Below, piece by piece: positions 1-7,461 of a DNA stretch of 38,538 bases. Numbering within the stretch: the first letter of the stretch is position 1; every line of letters starts with the position of its first letter. The notes under the pieces were generated by a model, which worked only from the letters and a program-made list of their open reading frames with translations, did no database searches and had not been told where the DNA came from. Origin of the DNA: Streptomyces scabichelini (GTDB lineage Bacteria; Actinomycetota; Actinomycetes; Streptomycetales; Streptomycetaceae); contig NZ_JAAKZY010000092.1 in NCBI RefSeq assembly GCF_011045015.1, positions 1 through 38,538 of the forward strand, written 5' to 3'. A program made the position numbers and the translations under genes.

Positions 1-85
1 GGGCGTGCGGGTCATGGGAGCCATTGTGCCGCGCCGGTACGGCCTGTCCGGGCGGCGTCCACTGTGCGGACCACGTAGCCGGTCG

Positions 86-99
86 TAGGCTGGCAGGCA
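86..99 (+). promoter_or_regulatory. candidate -10 of a leaderless promoter
   Basis: TAGGCT at 86-91 ends 7 bases before the ATG at 99, so transcription would start at or next to the start codon. No convincing -35 hexamer or ribosome binding site is visible. The same hexamer at the same kind of distance precedes the gene starting at 16901. Confidence 0.35.
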
Positions 100-734
100 T
101 GTCGACCCATGCCAAGCGTGAACGACTTCTCCTCGCCGATCTGTTGGAGGCCGAGGGCCCGGACGCCCCGACCCTGTGCGAGGGCTGGAACACCCGAGAT
201 CTGGCCGCCCACGTGGTGGTGCGCGAGCGCCGCCCGGACGCCGCGGGCGGCACTCTGATCAAGCAGCTCGCGCCCCGCCTCGACCGGGTGATGGCGGAGT
301 TCGCCGAGAAGCCGTACGAGGAGCTGATCCAGCTGATCCGTACCGGTCCGCCGCGCTTCTCGCCCTTCTCGCTCAAACAGATCGACGAGGCGGCGAACAT
401 CGTCGAGTTCTACGTCCACACCGAGGACGTACGCCGTGCGCAGCCCGACTGGACGCCGCGCGAGCTCGACCCCGTCTTCCAGGACGCCCTCTGGTCGCGT
501 CTGGAACGGACGGCCCGCCTCGTGGGCCGCGGCGTCCCGACCGGCCTGGTGCTGCGCCGCCCGGACGGCCAGACGGCGGTCGCCCACCGGGGCACACCGG
601 TCGTGACGGCGACCGGCGAGCCCTCCGAGCTGCTGATGTTCACGTATGGCCGGCAGAACGCGGCCGACGTCGAGCTGGAGGGCGACAAGGACGCGATCGC
701 GAAGCTGCACGAGACGAAGCAGCTGGGGATCTAG
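99..734 (+). CDS. TIGR03085-type DinB-like metal-binding protein
   Basis: A 211-residue cytoplasmic protein of the maleylpyruvate isomerase N-terminal (mycothiol-dependent/DinB-like four-helix) superfamily, most like the actinobacterial TIGR03085 group. The conserved LCEGWNTRDLAAHVV stretch at residues 26-40 carries His38, and FYVHTEDVRR holds His107; these are the likely metal ligands. The reaction is not known for this group, and a thiol-dependent transferase role is only an inference. The ATG at 99 was preferred over an upstream in-frame start because homology-like sequence begins there. No good Shine-Dalgarno precedes it, but TAGGCT lies 7 bases upstream (86-91), which fits a leaderless transcript. 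It stands alone and converges on the MFS gene. Confidence 0.8.
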   Translation: MSTHAKRERLLLADLLEAEGPDAPTLCEGWNTRDLAAHVVVRERRPDAAGGTLIKQLAPRLDRVMAEFAEKPYEELIQLIRTGPPRFSPFSLKQIDEAANIVEFYVHTEDVRRAQPDWTPRELDPVFQDALWSRLERTARLVGRGVPTGLVLRRPDGQTAVAHRGTPVVTATGEPSELLMFTYGRQNAADVELEGDKDAIAKLHETKQLGI

Positions 735-875
735 CGCCGCATCAACTGTCAGCAGCGGCGCGTCTGGTACGGCGCGGGCCGGACGCGCCGTATTTCACCG
801 GTGCGGGTGTCCGCCGGCCGGCGTCGGCTGGACAGGTGTTGCCGAGGCGGCACGGAGCGTTCCGCTGGGGGCGCG

Positions 876-936
876 GTTCGAAGCTGCGGGTTCGTCGTGG
901 CTGGTCGCGCAGTTCCCCGCGCCCCTTATGGGGCGC
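876..936 (+). repeat. intergenic hairpin repeat, copy 1
   Basis: This copy of a dispersed Streptomyces-type intergenic repeat reads GTCGTGGCTGGTCGCGCAG followed by TTCCCCGCGCC and closes with the hairpin core GCGCCCCTTATGGGGCGC at 919-936. The same block recurs in reverse orientation at 21236-21300, and the hairpin core alone recurs near 34272-34290. It lies between two convergent genes, so the stem is a plausible bidirectional terminator. The rest of the gap 735-965 shows no gene. Confidence 0.75.
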
Positions 937-965
937 CATACCGCACCGGACTTGACCAAGGCCGC

Positions 966-2288
966 TCAACCCGGGAGTTCGGCGCGGCGCAAGGGGCGGG
1001 CGCACAGGCCGTAGATGCCGCCCAGGCCGCAGAGCGTGGCGCTGGCGGTGAAGACGGGGGCCGTGCCCCAGAGGCCGATCGCGGCGCCGGTCAGCGGGAA
1101 GGTGAGCGGGGCCAGGCCGAGGCTGAAGAGGGTCGAGACGGAGGTCACCCGGCCGAGGTACGCCGGGTCGGACTCGGTCTGGATCAGCGCCCCGCACAGG
1201 GCACCGCTGAGCCCGGCGAGCAGGCCGATGACGAGGGCCACGGCGACGGCGGCGGCGACCGTCGGAACGTACGCGAGCCCGCCGATCGCGACCGCACCGA
1301 GTGCGATCGTCACCGACAGGACGAGCCCCGCGCGCGGCATTCGCCCCCGCACGGTCAGCAGCATGGCTGCCGCTCCCGCCCCGACGCCGAAGCCCGCCAG
1401 CACCCAGCCCATCCCGGGGGCACCCCAGCCGCGCTCGTCCGCGAGCAGGGTCAGGCCGACGTTCAGGGGCCCGACGAAGCCCAGCTCACTGAGAGCGATG
1501 ACGAGGATGAGCCGGGCGAGGACAGGGTGACGGCGGATGTGGCGGAGACCCGCGCGGAGTTCCCCGCGCGGGGAACGGTTGGCGGACGTCTCGCGGACGG
1601 GCACGGCACGGGCGGCAGGCATCTCCTCGGCGGGCTTGTCCCAGGCGCCACGCCCCGCCCGTTTTCCTTCCGTGGCCGGTCGCCCCATGCGTACGGCCAT
1701 CACCAGTGGCAGTGACGCCGCGAACAGCAGCGCCGCCACTCCGAAGGCCGCCGCCGCACCCCCGAGTGCGACGCCCAGGCCGCCCAGCGGCGCCCCCACG
1801 ACGTTGGCGAGGCGGCTTGCCATGCCGCGCATGCCCTGGACTCGGGCGAGTTGGCCGCGTGCGGTGATACGGGCCGGGAGGGCGCCCAGGGCGGGCATGA
1901 GCACGGCGTCGAGCGTGCCGAAGACGACCGCGAGCAGGGCCAGCAGCCACAGCCCCGGGCTGCTCACCAGCAGGAGCGTGGCGACCGCGAGGACGGCCGC
2001 GCAGCGTGCGGAGTCGGAGACGATCAGGACGCGGCGCGGCCCGAAGCGGTCGGCGAGCACTCCCCCGCCCAGCATCAGCAGGGCACGCGGCGCGGCGCTC
2101 ACGGCCATCACCAGGCCGGCCTGGGAGGGGGTTCCGGTCTGTACGGCCGCCCAGGACAGGGCGATGTAGTAGACGTTGTCCCCGATCGCCGACGAGGCGT
2201 ACGCGCCCAGCCAGCGCAGGACGTTGGGGTCGCGGTGGGCGGGGCGCTCCGGCGCGAGCGGCCGGGATATCGCGGTGGGGGCGGTCAC
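966..2288 (-). CDS. MFS transporter (probable drug or metabolite exporter)
   Basis: A 440-residue major facilitator with about 12 membrane spans, beginning with the loop and helix LRWLGAYASSAIGDNVYYIALSW. The motif ADRFGPRRVL after the second span is the MFS motif A loop (D-R-x-G-R-R). It resembles the DHA3-type multidrug or macrolide efflux branch. The GTG at 2288 was chosen because GAGAGAGG sits 8-10 bases before it; a longer frame open to 2417 reads through low-complexity repeats and is unlikely to be coding. It follows the ArsR-type gene on the same strand with a gap of about 125 bases, so the two are probably co-transcribed and the regulator likely controls export. Substrate unknown. Confidence 0.85.
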   Translation of the reverse strand: MTAPTAISRPLAPERPAHRDPNVLRWLGAYASSAIGDNVYYIALSWAAVQTGTPSQAGLVMAVSAAPRALLMLGGGVLADRFGPRRVLIVSDSARCAAVLAVATLLLVSSPGLWLLALLAVVFGTLDAVLMPALGALPARITARGQLARVQGMRGMASRLANVVGAPLGGLGVALGGAAAAFGVAALLFAASLPLVMAVRMGRPATEGKRAGRGAWDKPAEEMPAARAVPVRETSANRSPRGELRAGLRHIRRHPVLARLILVIALSELGFVGPLNVGLTLLADERGWGAPGMGWVLAGFGVGAGAAAMLLTVRGRMPRAGLVLSVTIALGAVAIGGLAYVPTVAAAVAVALVIGLLAGLSGALCGALIQTESDPAYLGRVTSVSTLFSLGLAPLTFPLTGAAIGLWGTAPVFTASATLCGLGGIYGLCARPLRRAELPG

Positions 2289-2291
2289 GGC

Positions 2292-2354
2292 GGTGGCCTC
2301 TCTCGGGCGGGAGGTGGACCCTCTCGGGCGGGCGGTGGCCTCTTTCGGGCGAAC
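2292..2354 (-). repeat. three tandem 21-bp repeats in the leader of the MFS gene
   Basis: Three imperfect 21-base units (2292-2312, 2313-2333, 2334-2354) share the core CTCGGGCGGG; read on the minus strand each contains a purine-rich GAGAGG-like stretch resembling a ribosome binding site, and the innermost one is the likely site for the MFS start at 2288. Because 21 is a multiple of three, the units keep one frame. A degenerate hexamer run (GCGRAC-type) continues to about 2398. Confidence 0.8.
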
Positions 2355-2413
2355 GCGAACGCGAAAGCGGACGCGGACTGACGCGGACGCGAATGCGGAA
2401 CGGCACCCGACTC

Positions 2414-3001
2414 TCAAGTCCGGAATGGAAACCCGTACACATGCAGCGCGACGTTCTCGCGCCCCGCCGTGACACCGGCCGCTTCGTCGGCGCGGCCCTT
2501 CTCGTCGTACTTGTTGATGACGGCGAGCAACTCCTCGGTGAGCCGGGAGAGTTCGTCAGCCGTCAGCCGCAGCGTCGACTCGGAGTCCGAGACGGCGCGG
2601 TTCCACTCGGGCCCCCAGGCATGGCGTTCGTCGAGGTAGCGCCGGTACATCTCATTGCGCTGCTCGAAGAAGAGCCGACTGGCCGCGGAGTGGGCCGCGG
2701 CCTTCTCCGGCGCGTCGCGGAAGTCCTCGTCACGGATGCTCACCCCGTCCGAGGCGGGCTGCCACCAGCGTTCCCGGCCGTCCCCGCTCTGCGGTTCGGC
2801 CTCCTCGATCAGCCCGTGCTCCGCGAGCTTGCGCAGGTGGTAACTGACCAGCGAGACCGCCTCGTCGGCCTGCTCCGCCAGCTGCGAGGCGGTGGCGACC
2901 CGGGCCACGGTCAGGCTTCGGTAGAGCTTCATGCGCAGCGGGTGGGCGAACGCCTTGAGCGTGCCCAGATCCGTGATCCGACGGTTCTCCTTGTCTGCCA
3001 T
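2414..3001 (-). CDS. ArsR-type winged-helix transcriptional regulator
   Basis: A 195-residue DNA-binding protein. Residues 12-80 form an ArsR/HTH_20 winged helix: LGTLKAFAHPLRMKLYRSL, then the recognition region ASQLAEQADEAVSLVSYHLRKLAEHGLI, typical of repressors that read a palindrome as a dimer. No metal-binding cysteine pair (CxC) is present, so it is not a classical arsenic or metal sensor; the C-terminal part is acidic and helical and may bind a small molecule. It starts with ATG at 3001. A large nested inverted repeat immediately upstream (3014-3085) is the obvious site for autoregulation, and the MFS gene downstream on the same strand is the likely second target. Confidence 0.85.
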   Translation of the reverse strand: MADKENRRITDLGTLKAFAHPLRMKLYRSLTVARVATASQLAEQADEAVSLVSYHLRKLAEHGLIEEAEPQSGDGRERWWQPASDGVSIRDEDFRDAPEKAAAHSAASRLFFEQRNEMYRRYLDERHAWGPEWNRAVSDSESTLRLTADELSRLTEELLAVINKYDEKGRADEAAGVTAGRENVALHVYGFPFRT

Positions 3002-3013
3002 GACCTCACGGTA

Positions 3014-3085
3014 GATACGAAGGAAAAGTTGCGCAACTTATATTGCGCAACTTTTCCTTCGCATCTCTTCGTATTCCTTCGTATC
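3014..3085 (-). promoter_or_regulatory. nested palindromic operator and promoter of the ArsR-type gene
   Basis: Arms of 19 bases, 3018-3036 and 3043-3061, are perfect inverted copies around the 6-base spacer CTTATA. Within them AAGTTGCGCAACTT (3026-3039) is itself a perfect 14-base palindrome and a second TTGCGCAA core lies at 3043-3050, 14 bases away. An outer pair, GATACGAAGGA at 3014-3024 and its inverse at 3075-3085, encloses the whole. On the minus strand TATAAG (3042-3037) could be the -10 hexamer, placing RNA polymerase exactly on the operator. Binding by the ArsR-type protein is inferred from position and symmetry. Confidence 0.7.
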
Positions 3086-3094
3086 TCCTGGGTC

Positions 3095-4702
3095 TCAGCC
3101 GGGATCCGCCAGCCGCCCGACCGCCTTCACGGTGACCCTGATCGACCGGCGCCCGCCGTAGCTGAGAGGCACCTCGCGGATGCGGACGACGGACACGTCG
3201 TCGGGGTCCGCGCCCCTCTCGACCGCCCGCTCGACGGCGGTGGCGCGCGCCTCCTGGAGGGCTTCCCGGCGTCCCGAACCGGCCGGGACGACGGTCTCGT
3301 GCTCGCCGCCGACGAGGGCGATGGCCGCGCCGACCGCGTTGGCGACATCCGCGTGGCGGGGCCGTTCGACGGTATGCCCACCGACCGTGTCGGGGATCAG
3401 GCCTGCCGCGCCGCCGACGGCGATGACCGGCTGGTCGCGGCGGCCGTGCGAGACGAGGCTCACGGCATGGGAGAACTCGGTGTCGAAGTCCTCCACCGCC
3501 GTCTTGAGCCGGGCGGCCACCCCGCCGTCCCGGTGGTCGGCGATGCGGTCGCGGTCCCCGAGGGCGATCCGTCCGGCGAAGACACCCGCGTCACTGAGCG
3601 TGGGCGTGTCGCCGCCGAACACCAGGGCACGCGTGGTGATCGCCCGGTCGACGGAGTCGGGTCCGACGCGGGTGTCGTGGACGACGGTGCCACCTCCGTA
3701 CGCGATGGACAGCACGTCGGGCATGGACAGGTTCGTCTGTACGCCGCCGATGACGCACCCGGCGGCGCTCTCCCGCGCGAAGCCGTCGACCAGGACGCCC
3801 AGGTCGGTCGTGGTACCCCCGACGTCGGCGACGATGGCATCGCTCCGGCCGGTCAGCAGCGCGGCGCCGCGCAGCGAGTTCGACGGTCCGGAGCCGATGG
3901 TGAGCACGGGGAAGCGGTCGGCGTGGGCCGCCTCCATGAGCGTGCCGTCGTTCTGCGCGAAGTAGGTGGCGGCGTCGAGGCCGTGGTCGGCGACGACCCG
4001 GGAGAGGGCCGCCGTGACCACCGCGATCGCGGGGCCGAGCGCCGCGTTGAGGACCGTCGAGTTCTCCCGTGCCAACAGGCCCAGGGCGCCGATCTGATGG
4101 CCCATCGAGACGCGCACTCCAGTGCCGAGTTCGGCCTGTACGAGCTCGGCGACGCGCAGTTCGTGTTCAGGGTGCACGGGCCCGAACACCGAGGTCACGG
4201 CGATCGCCTCGGCTCGTCCCGCGACCTCCCCCAGGAAACGCTTGACGGCCTCGATGTCCAGCGGGGCCACCGGGTGCCCGTCGATCAGATGACCGCCGTC
4301 GACCCCGGCGACACCGGCCACGACCTTCCCGTACAGGTCGGACGGCCAGGCGGCGAGCGGCGGGACCGCGTCGGCGACCGGTCCGGCGATACGCAGGACG
4401 CCGACCCGGGCGAGGCCCTGGCGCTCGGCGACGGCGTTGGTGGCGTGGGTCGTGCCGAGCATGACGGCGCGTACGTCCCGGGACCGCTCCCCCAGTTCCG
4501 CCAGGACCGCTTCGAGCGCGGCGCGCATGCCGCCGGTGACGTCGTCCGTGGTCGGGCGCTTGGCGCGGGCGACGAGCCGGTCGCGTGCGTCGAGCGCCAC
4601 GGCGTCGGTGTTGGTGCCGCCCACGTCGATGCCGATCCGCAGCCGGGAAGAGGGGTTGCGGGTCGACGAGGAGTTGTGGGTCGACGAGGGGTGGCAGGTC
4701 AT
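3095..4702 (-). CDS. hydantoinase/oxoprolinase family protein (HyuA-like)
   Basis: A 535-residue cytoplasmic protein with the actin-like ATPase fold of the hydantoinase/5-oxoprolinase A family. GIDVGGTNTD at residues 24-33 is the first phosphate loop and ADVGGTTTDLGV near residues 292-303 is the second. Family members hydrolyse cyclic amides such as hydantoins or 5-oxoproline, usually with ATP. It is shorter than typical HyuA (about 680-720) and has no HyuB partner here. Its ATG at 4702 overlaps the stop of the DUF917 gene (ATGA), showing translational coupling; a longer frame to 4948 would run deep into that gene and is rejected. The Ser/Asn-rich first 20 residues look like a disordered tail. 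Substrate unknown. Confidence 0.85.
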   Translation of the reverse strand: MTCHPSSTHNSSSTRNPSSRLRIGIDVGGTNTDAVALDARDRLVARAKRPTTDDVTGGMRAALEAVLAELGERSRDVRAVMLGTTHATNAVAERQGLARVGVLRIAGPVADAVPPLAAWPSDLYGKVVAGVAGVDGGHLIDGHPVAPLDIEAVKRFLGEVAGRAEAIAVTSVFGPVHPEHELRVAELVQAELGTGVRVSMGHQIGALGLLARENSTVLNAALGPAIAVVTAALSRVVADHGLDAATYFAQNDGTLMEAAHADRFPVLTIGSGPSNSLRGAALLTGRSDAIVADVGGTTTDLGVLVDGFARESAAGCVIGGVQTNLSMPDVLSIAYGGGTVVHDTRVGPDSVDRAITTRALVFGGDTPTLSDAGVFAGRIALGDRDRIADHRDGGVAARLKTAVEDFDTEFSHAVSLVSHGRRDQPVIAVGGAAGLIPDTVGGHTVERPRHADVANAVGAAIALVGGEHETVVPAGSGRREALQEARATAVERAVERGADPDDVSVVRIREVPLSYGGRRSIRVTVKAVGRLADPG

Positions 4703-5793
4703 CGGCGGCCCTCTTCCATCAGCAGGCCGGTCCACTCCACCGGCATGTAGTGGTGCTCGTATCCGAAGGCCGCCGGGCCCGCGACCTCCAGGCCGCGCGG
4801 GGTGCGCCACAGCGGGTCGCACGGCCAGGCGAGCACCGTGACCCGCTGGCCGAAGCGCAGGGACTCGGTGGCGATCGGGATGCCCGTCTGCGTGTCGCAC
4901 ACCGTGATCAGGTCGGGAACGCTCGCGAGGACCGCGCTGTCCTCCCACGCCACCAGGTTCTCGTTCTGCAGCTCGATGCGCAGATGCCGCCCGTGGTCGG
5001 CGCCACGCCCGGAGACGGTCACGCTCCCGCGGACGAACCCCTCGTCGGTGTCCCGGTCCACGTCCTCGAGCACGCCGGTCACAAGACGCCGGGCGCCGAG
5101 GGCGGCGACCAGAGCCTCCATGGGTTCATCGGCGGTTCGCAGCACCCGGCCCACCTCCAGGGCCCGGGACACCGACCCGTGGACCACCGCGTCCCGGTCG
5201 GCGGGCGTCAGCAAGTGGTCGGCCATGAGCGCCGACGAGCCCGAGGCGACGCACAGAGCCCGCCCCCAGCGCTCGGCCCACACCGCGTCGACCGGCCGCA
5301 GCGAGGCCGTGTTGCCGAGCGCGTCGACGAGGACGACGACCTCGGGTTTCAGGCCCGCGACGTGCATGGACACCATCTGCAGCTCGGGAAAGGCACGTCC
5401 CATCCCGTCCGCGTCCAGCAGGGGCAGCCCGAGCCGGGCCGCCCAGCCGACCGGTGCCACGCCGTTCGCGCCGCCGATCTCCGCGGCCATCACGGCGACG
5501 ACCCGCCGCCCGGTCAGCCGCTCGACCTCGGCCCGGGCCGCCTCCGCCTCCCGGCCGCTGCCCGGCATCTCCAGGGCGACGGTGGGCGCGCCGATCATCG
5601 ACAGCGGGAGGATCAGTCCGTGCGCCGGCAGATCTGTCATCGGTACGAGGGGGACGTCGCCGTACGTCTTCAGGGCCACGGAAGCGGCCAACAGCTCACC
5701 GGAGACGTCGCCGCCGCCACCGGTGCCGTAGACGGCGCAGCCGAGTGCCAGGTCGTCGAGGTCGTCGGCGGTCAGGACCATCGGCTCAGCCAC
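4699..5793 (-). CDS. DUF917 family protein
   Basis: A 364-residue protein of the DUF917 family, recognised by its start, LALGCAVYGTGGGGDVSGE (residues 15-33), with a glycine-rich loop and Cys19, and by the later blocks MIGAPTVALEMPG and GWAARLGLPLLDADGMGRAFPE. The function of the family is not established; it commonly accompanies hydantoinase/oxoprolinase proteins, and a role in the same cyclic-amide pathway is inferred. The GTG at 5793 overlaps the end of the permease gene by 8 bases; an ATG four codons later (5781) is an alternative. Its stop overlaps the start of the HyuA-like gene. All three are probably made from one mRNA. Confidence 0.85.
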   Translation of the reverse strand: MAEPMVLTADDLDDLALGCAVYGTGGGGDVSGELLAASVALKTYGDVPLVPMTDLPAHGLILPLSMIGAPTVALEMPGSGREAEAARAEVERLTGRRVVAVMAAEIGGANGVAPVGWAARLGLPLLDADGMGRAFPELQMVSMHVAGLKPEVVVLVDALGNTASLRPVDAVWAERWGRALCVASGSSALMADHLLTPADRDAVVHGSVSRALEVGRVLRTADEPMEALVAALGARRLVTGVLEDVDRDTDEGFVRGSVTVSGRGADHGRHLRIELQNENLVAWEDSAVLASVPDLITVCDTQTGIPIATESLRFGQRVTVLAWPCDPLWRTPRGLEVAGPAAFGYEHHYMPVEWTGLLMEEGRR

Positions 5794-7285
5794 GGCCGGC
5801 CTCCTGAGGACGGGCGGGCCGCTCGCTCCAGCGCCACAGCGCGGCGTACACCGCCACGGTGAGCGCGGGCCCGACCACGAAGCTCACGTCGCTGCCCGCC
5901 AGCGCCTCGGACAGCGGCCCCTGGAAGTCGGAGGTGTTCACGCACAGCACGGAGACGGCCGTACCCGTCGCGAGCGCGGCCACGCCCGCGACGTTGAACC
6001 CGCCGCGGTACCAGAAGCGGCTGGTCCGCGTCTCGTCGTGCAGGGCGACACCGTCGTAGCGGTTGCGGCGCAGCACGATGTCGGCGACGTACAGGGCCAT
6101 GGAGGGAGCGAGCACGACCACGGTCATCTCGAGGAGCCGGCTGAGTGTGTCGGTGAAGTCGTGGACGAACAGGGCGTACGAGGCGATCGCCATGCTGAGC
6201 GCGGCGTCGAGGAACACCGAGCGCGCCCGGCTCACGCGCAGCCCCATCGACTGGAGGCACAGGCCGGAGGAGTAGGCGGTGAGGATGTTGTTCGTGATCG
6301 AGCTGAACACGATGACGAACAGGAACACCGGATAGAACCAGCCGGGCACGATGTCCGCGAGGTTGCCCTGCGGATCGCCCATGTCGATGCGGGTGCCGGC
6401 GAGGACACCGAGGACGCCGAGCACCACGGCGGGCAGGAAAGCGCCCAGCGCCGTGTGGGCGAGAACCCGGGGCAGCGACACCGTGCGGGGCAGATAGCGC
6501 GCGTAGTCGGCGCCGTTGGCCCAGGACAGCGGCACGGCGGCGATGATCGCGACGCCGATCGAGAGCGTGGCCCACAGGTCCGCGCCGTGCAGGGGGGCCT
6601 CCGGTACGTAGCCGGTGTCGGCCTCCCGCAGCACGAACACCGCGAGCAGCACCATCACGGTGGCGAGCACGGCGGTGAAGTACGGGCTGAGCCGCACGAT
6701 CGTCGCATGGCCGAAGATGCTGACGGCGAAGGTCACCGCGGCGGTGAAGAGCAGCACGATCACCTTGACCGGACCGGAGACGGTCAGCCCGGCGTGGTCG
6801 GCCAGCGCGAATCCGGCGAGCGCCCCGAGGGCGAGGTTGACGGCTTCGTACGCGATCGCGACGAGCCAGCCGATGCCCGCGCTGAAGGGCCGGTTTCCGC
6901 GCACGCCGTACATCGCGCGGGTGACGACGACGCTCGGGGTGCCGGACGGCGGACCGCTGATGGCGAGCGTGCCCACGCCGACCCAGTACAGGTTGCCCAC
7001 GACGAGTACCAGCACGGACTGCCAGAGGGTCAGCCCGAGCAGCAGGACGACGCCGCCGAGGACGAAGTAGAGGTACGTGATGTTCGCGGCGAACCACACC
7101 CAGAACAGCTCGCGCGGACGCCCGTGGCGCTCGGCGTCGGGTATGTGGTCGATGCCGCGCACCTCGACGCGGCCGGGCAGGTCACCGCCCGAGCCGCCCG
7201 GCCCGCCCGGCCCGCCCGGCCCGCCGGAGCCGTCCGGGCCGGGCGGGCCCGCCGACGCGGGTGTCAGTACCGGCTGAGGGTCCAT
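5786..7285 (-). CDS. NCS1-type permease (nucleobase/hydantoin/cation symporter family)
   Basis: A 499-residue membrane protein with about 12 helices, starting after a Gly/Pro-rich tail (repeated GGPGGPGG). FWVWFAANITYLYFVLGGVVLLLG, SWANGADYARYLP and SSITNNILTAYSSGLCLQ are typical of the NCS1 family, which imports nucleobases, allantoin, hydantoins or thiamine-type compounds with H+ or Na+. It is first in an operon with the DUF917 and HyuA-like genes, which suggests it imports their substrate. The ATG at 7285 is preferred: GGGCGGTGG lies just upstream, whereas the longer start at 7330 would fall inside a predicted operator and lacks a ribosome binding site. Substrate not deducible. Confidence 0.85.
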   Translation of the reverse strand: MDPQPVLTPASAGPPGPDGSGGPGGPGGPGGSGGDLPGRVEVRGIDHIPDAERHGRPRELFWVWFAANITYLYFVLGGVVLLLGLTLWQSVLVLVVGNLYWVGVGTLAISGPPSGTPSVVVTRAMYGVRGNRPFSAGIGWLVAIAYEAVNLALGALAGFALADHAGLTVSGPVKVIVLLFTAAVTFAVSIFGHATIVRLSPYFTAVLATVMVLLAVFVLREADTGYVPEAPLHGADLWATLSIGVAIIAAVPLSWANGADYARYLPRTVSLPRVLAHTALGAFLPAVVLGVLGVLAGTRIDMGDPQGNLADIVPGWFYPVFLFVIVFSSITNNILTAYSSGLCLQSMGLRVSRARSVFLDAALSMAIASYALFVHDFTDTLSRLLEMTVVVLAPSMALYVADIVLRRNRYDGVALHDETRTSRFWYRGGFNVAGVAALATGTAVSVLCVNTSDFQGPLSEALAGSDVSFVVGPALTVAVYAALWRWSERPARPQEAGRG

Positions 7286-7320
7286 GGGTGCCACCGCCCA
7301 GAAGTTGTCTACCACGATCT

Positions 7321-7340
7321 TATTGGCCATGAGGCCAACA
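7321..7340. promoter_or_regulatory. candidate TetR operator 1 (permease-proximal)
   Basis: TTGGCC (7323-7328) and GGCCAA (7333-7338) form an inverted repeat around ATGA, in the frame TATTGGCC-n4-GGCCAACA. It closely resembles the site at 7390-7409 and lies 36 bases upstream of the permease start. Binding by the adjacent TetR protein is inferred. Confidence 0.65.
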
Positions 7341-7389
7341 GAAACGGACGGCAGGAGTCGACCACGGGGGGCACGAACCGGTCAAGAAC

Positions 7390-7409
7390 TATTGGCCTGG
7401 AAGCCAATA
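7390..7409. promoter_or_regulatory. candidate TetR operator 2 (regulator-proximal)
   Basis: TATTGGC (7390-7396) and GCCAATA (7403-7409) are perfect 7-base inverted arms around CTGGAA. The centre is about 69 bases from that of the first site. Together they occupy the divergent promoter region between the permease operon and the TetR gene, so one repressor could control both directions. Confidence 0.7.
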
Positions 7410-7461
7410 AAAGTAACCTGGAGTTTGCACGGGCCGTACCGGCTGACGTAGGAAGAGCCCC

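Noticed and set aside
1..98. A gene or promoter at the left edge other than the -10-like hexamer
   Set aside because: No frame with coding character enters from the left, and the antisense frame there is a shadow of the first gene.
2006..4750. A 914-codon plus-strand frame across the MFS, ArsR-type and HyuA-like genes
   Set aside because: It opposes three genes with clear family motifs, has no domain of its own, and shows the Arg/Gly/Asp-rich composition of GC-rich shadow frames.
7286..7330. The longer start of the NCS1 permease at 7330
   Set aside because: That ATG lies in the middle of a predicted operator and has no ribosome site; the ATG at 7285 is better placed.
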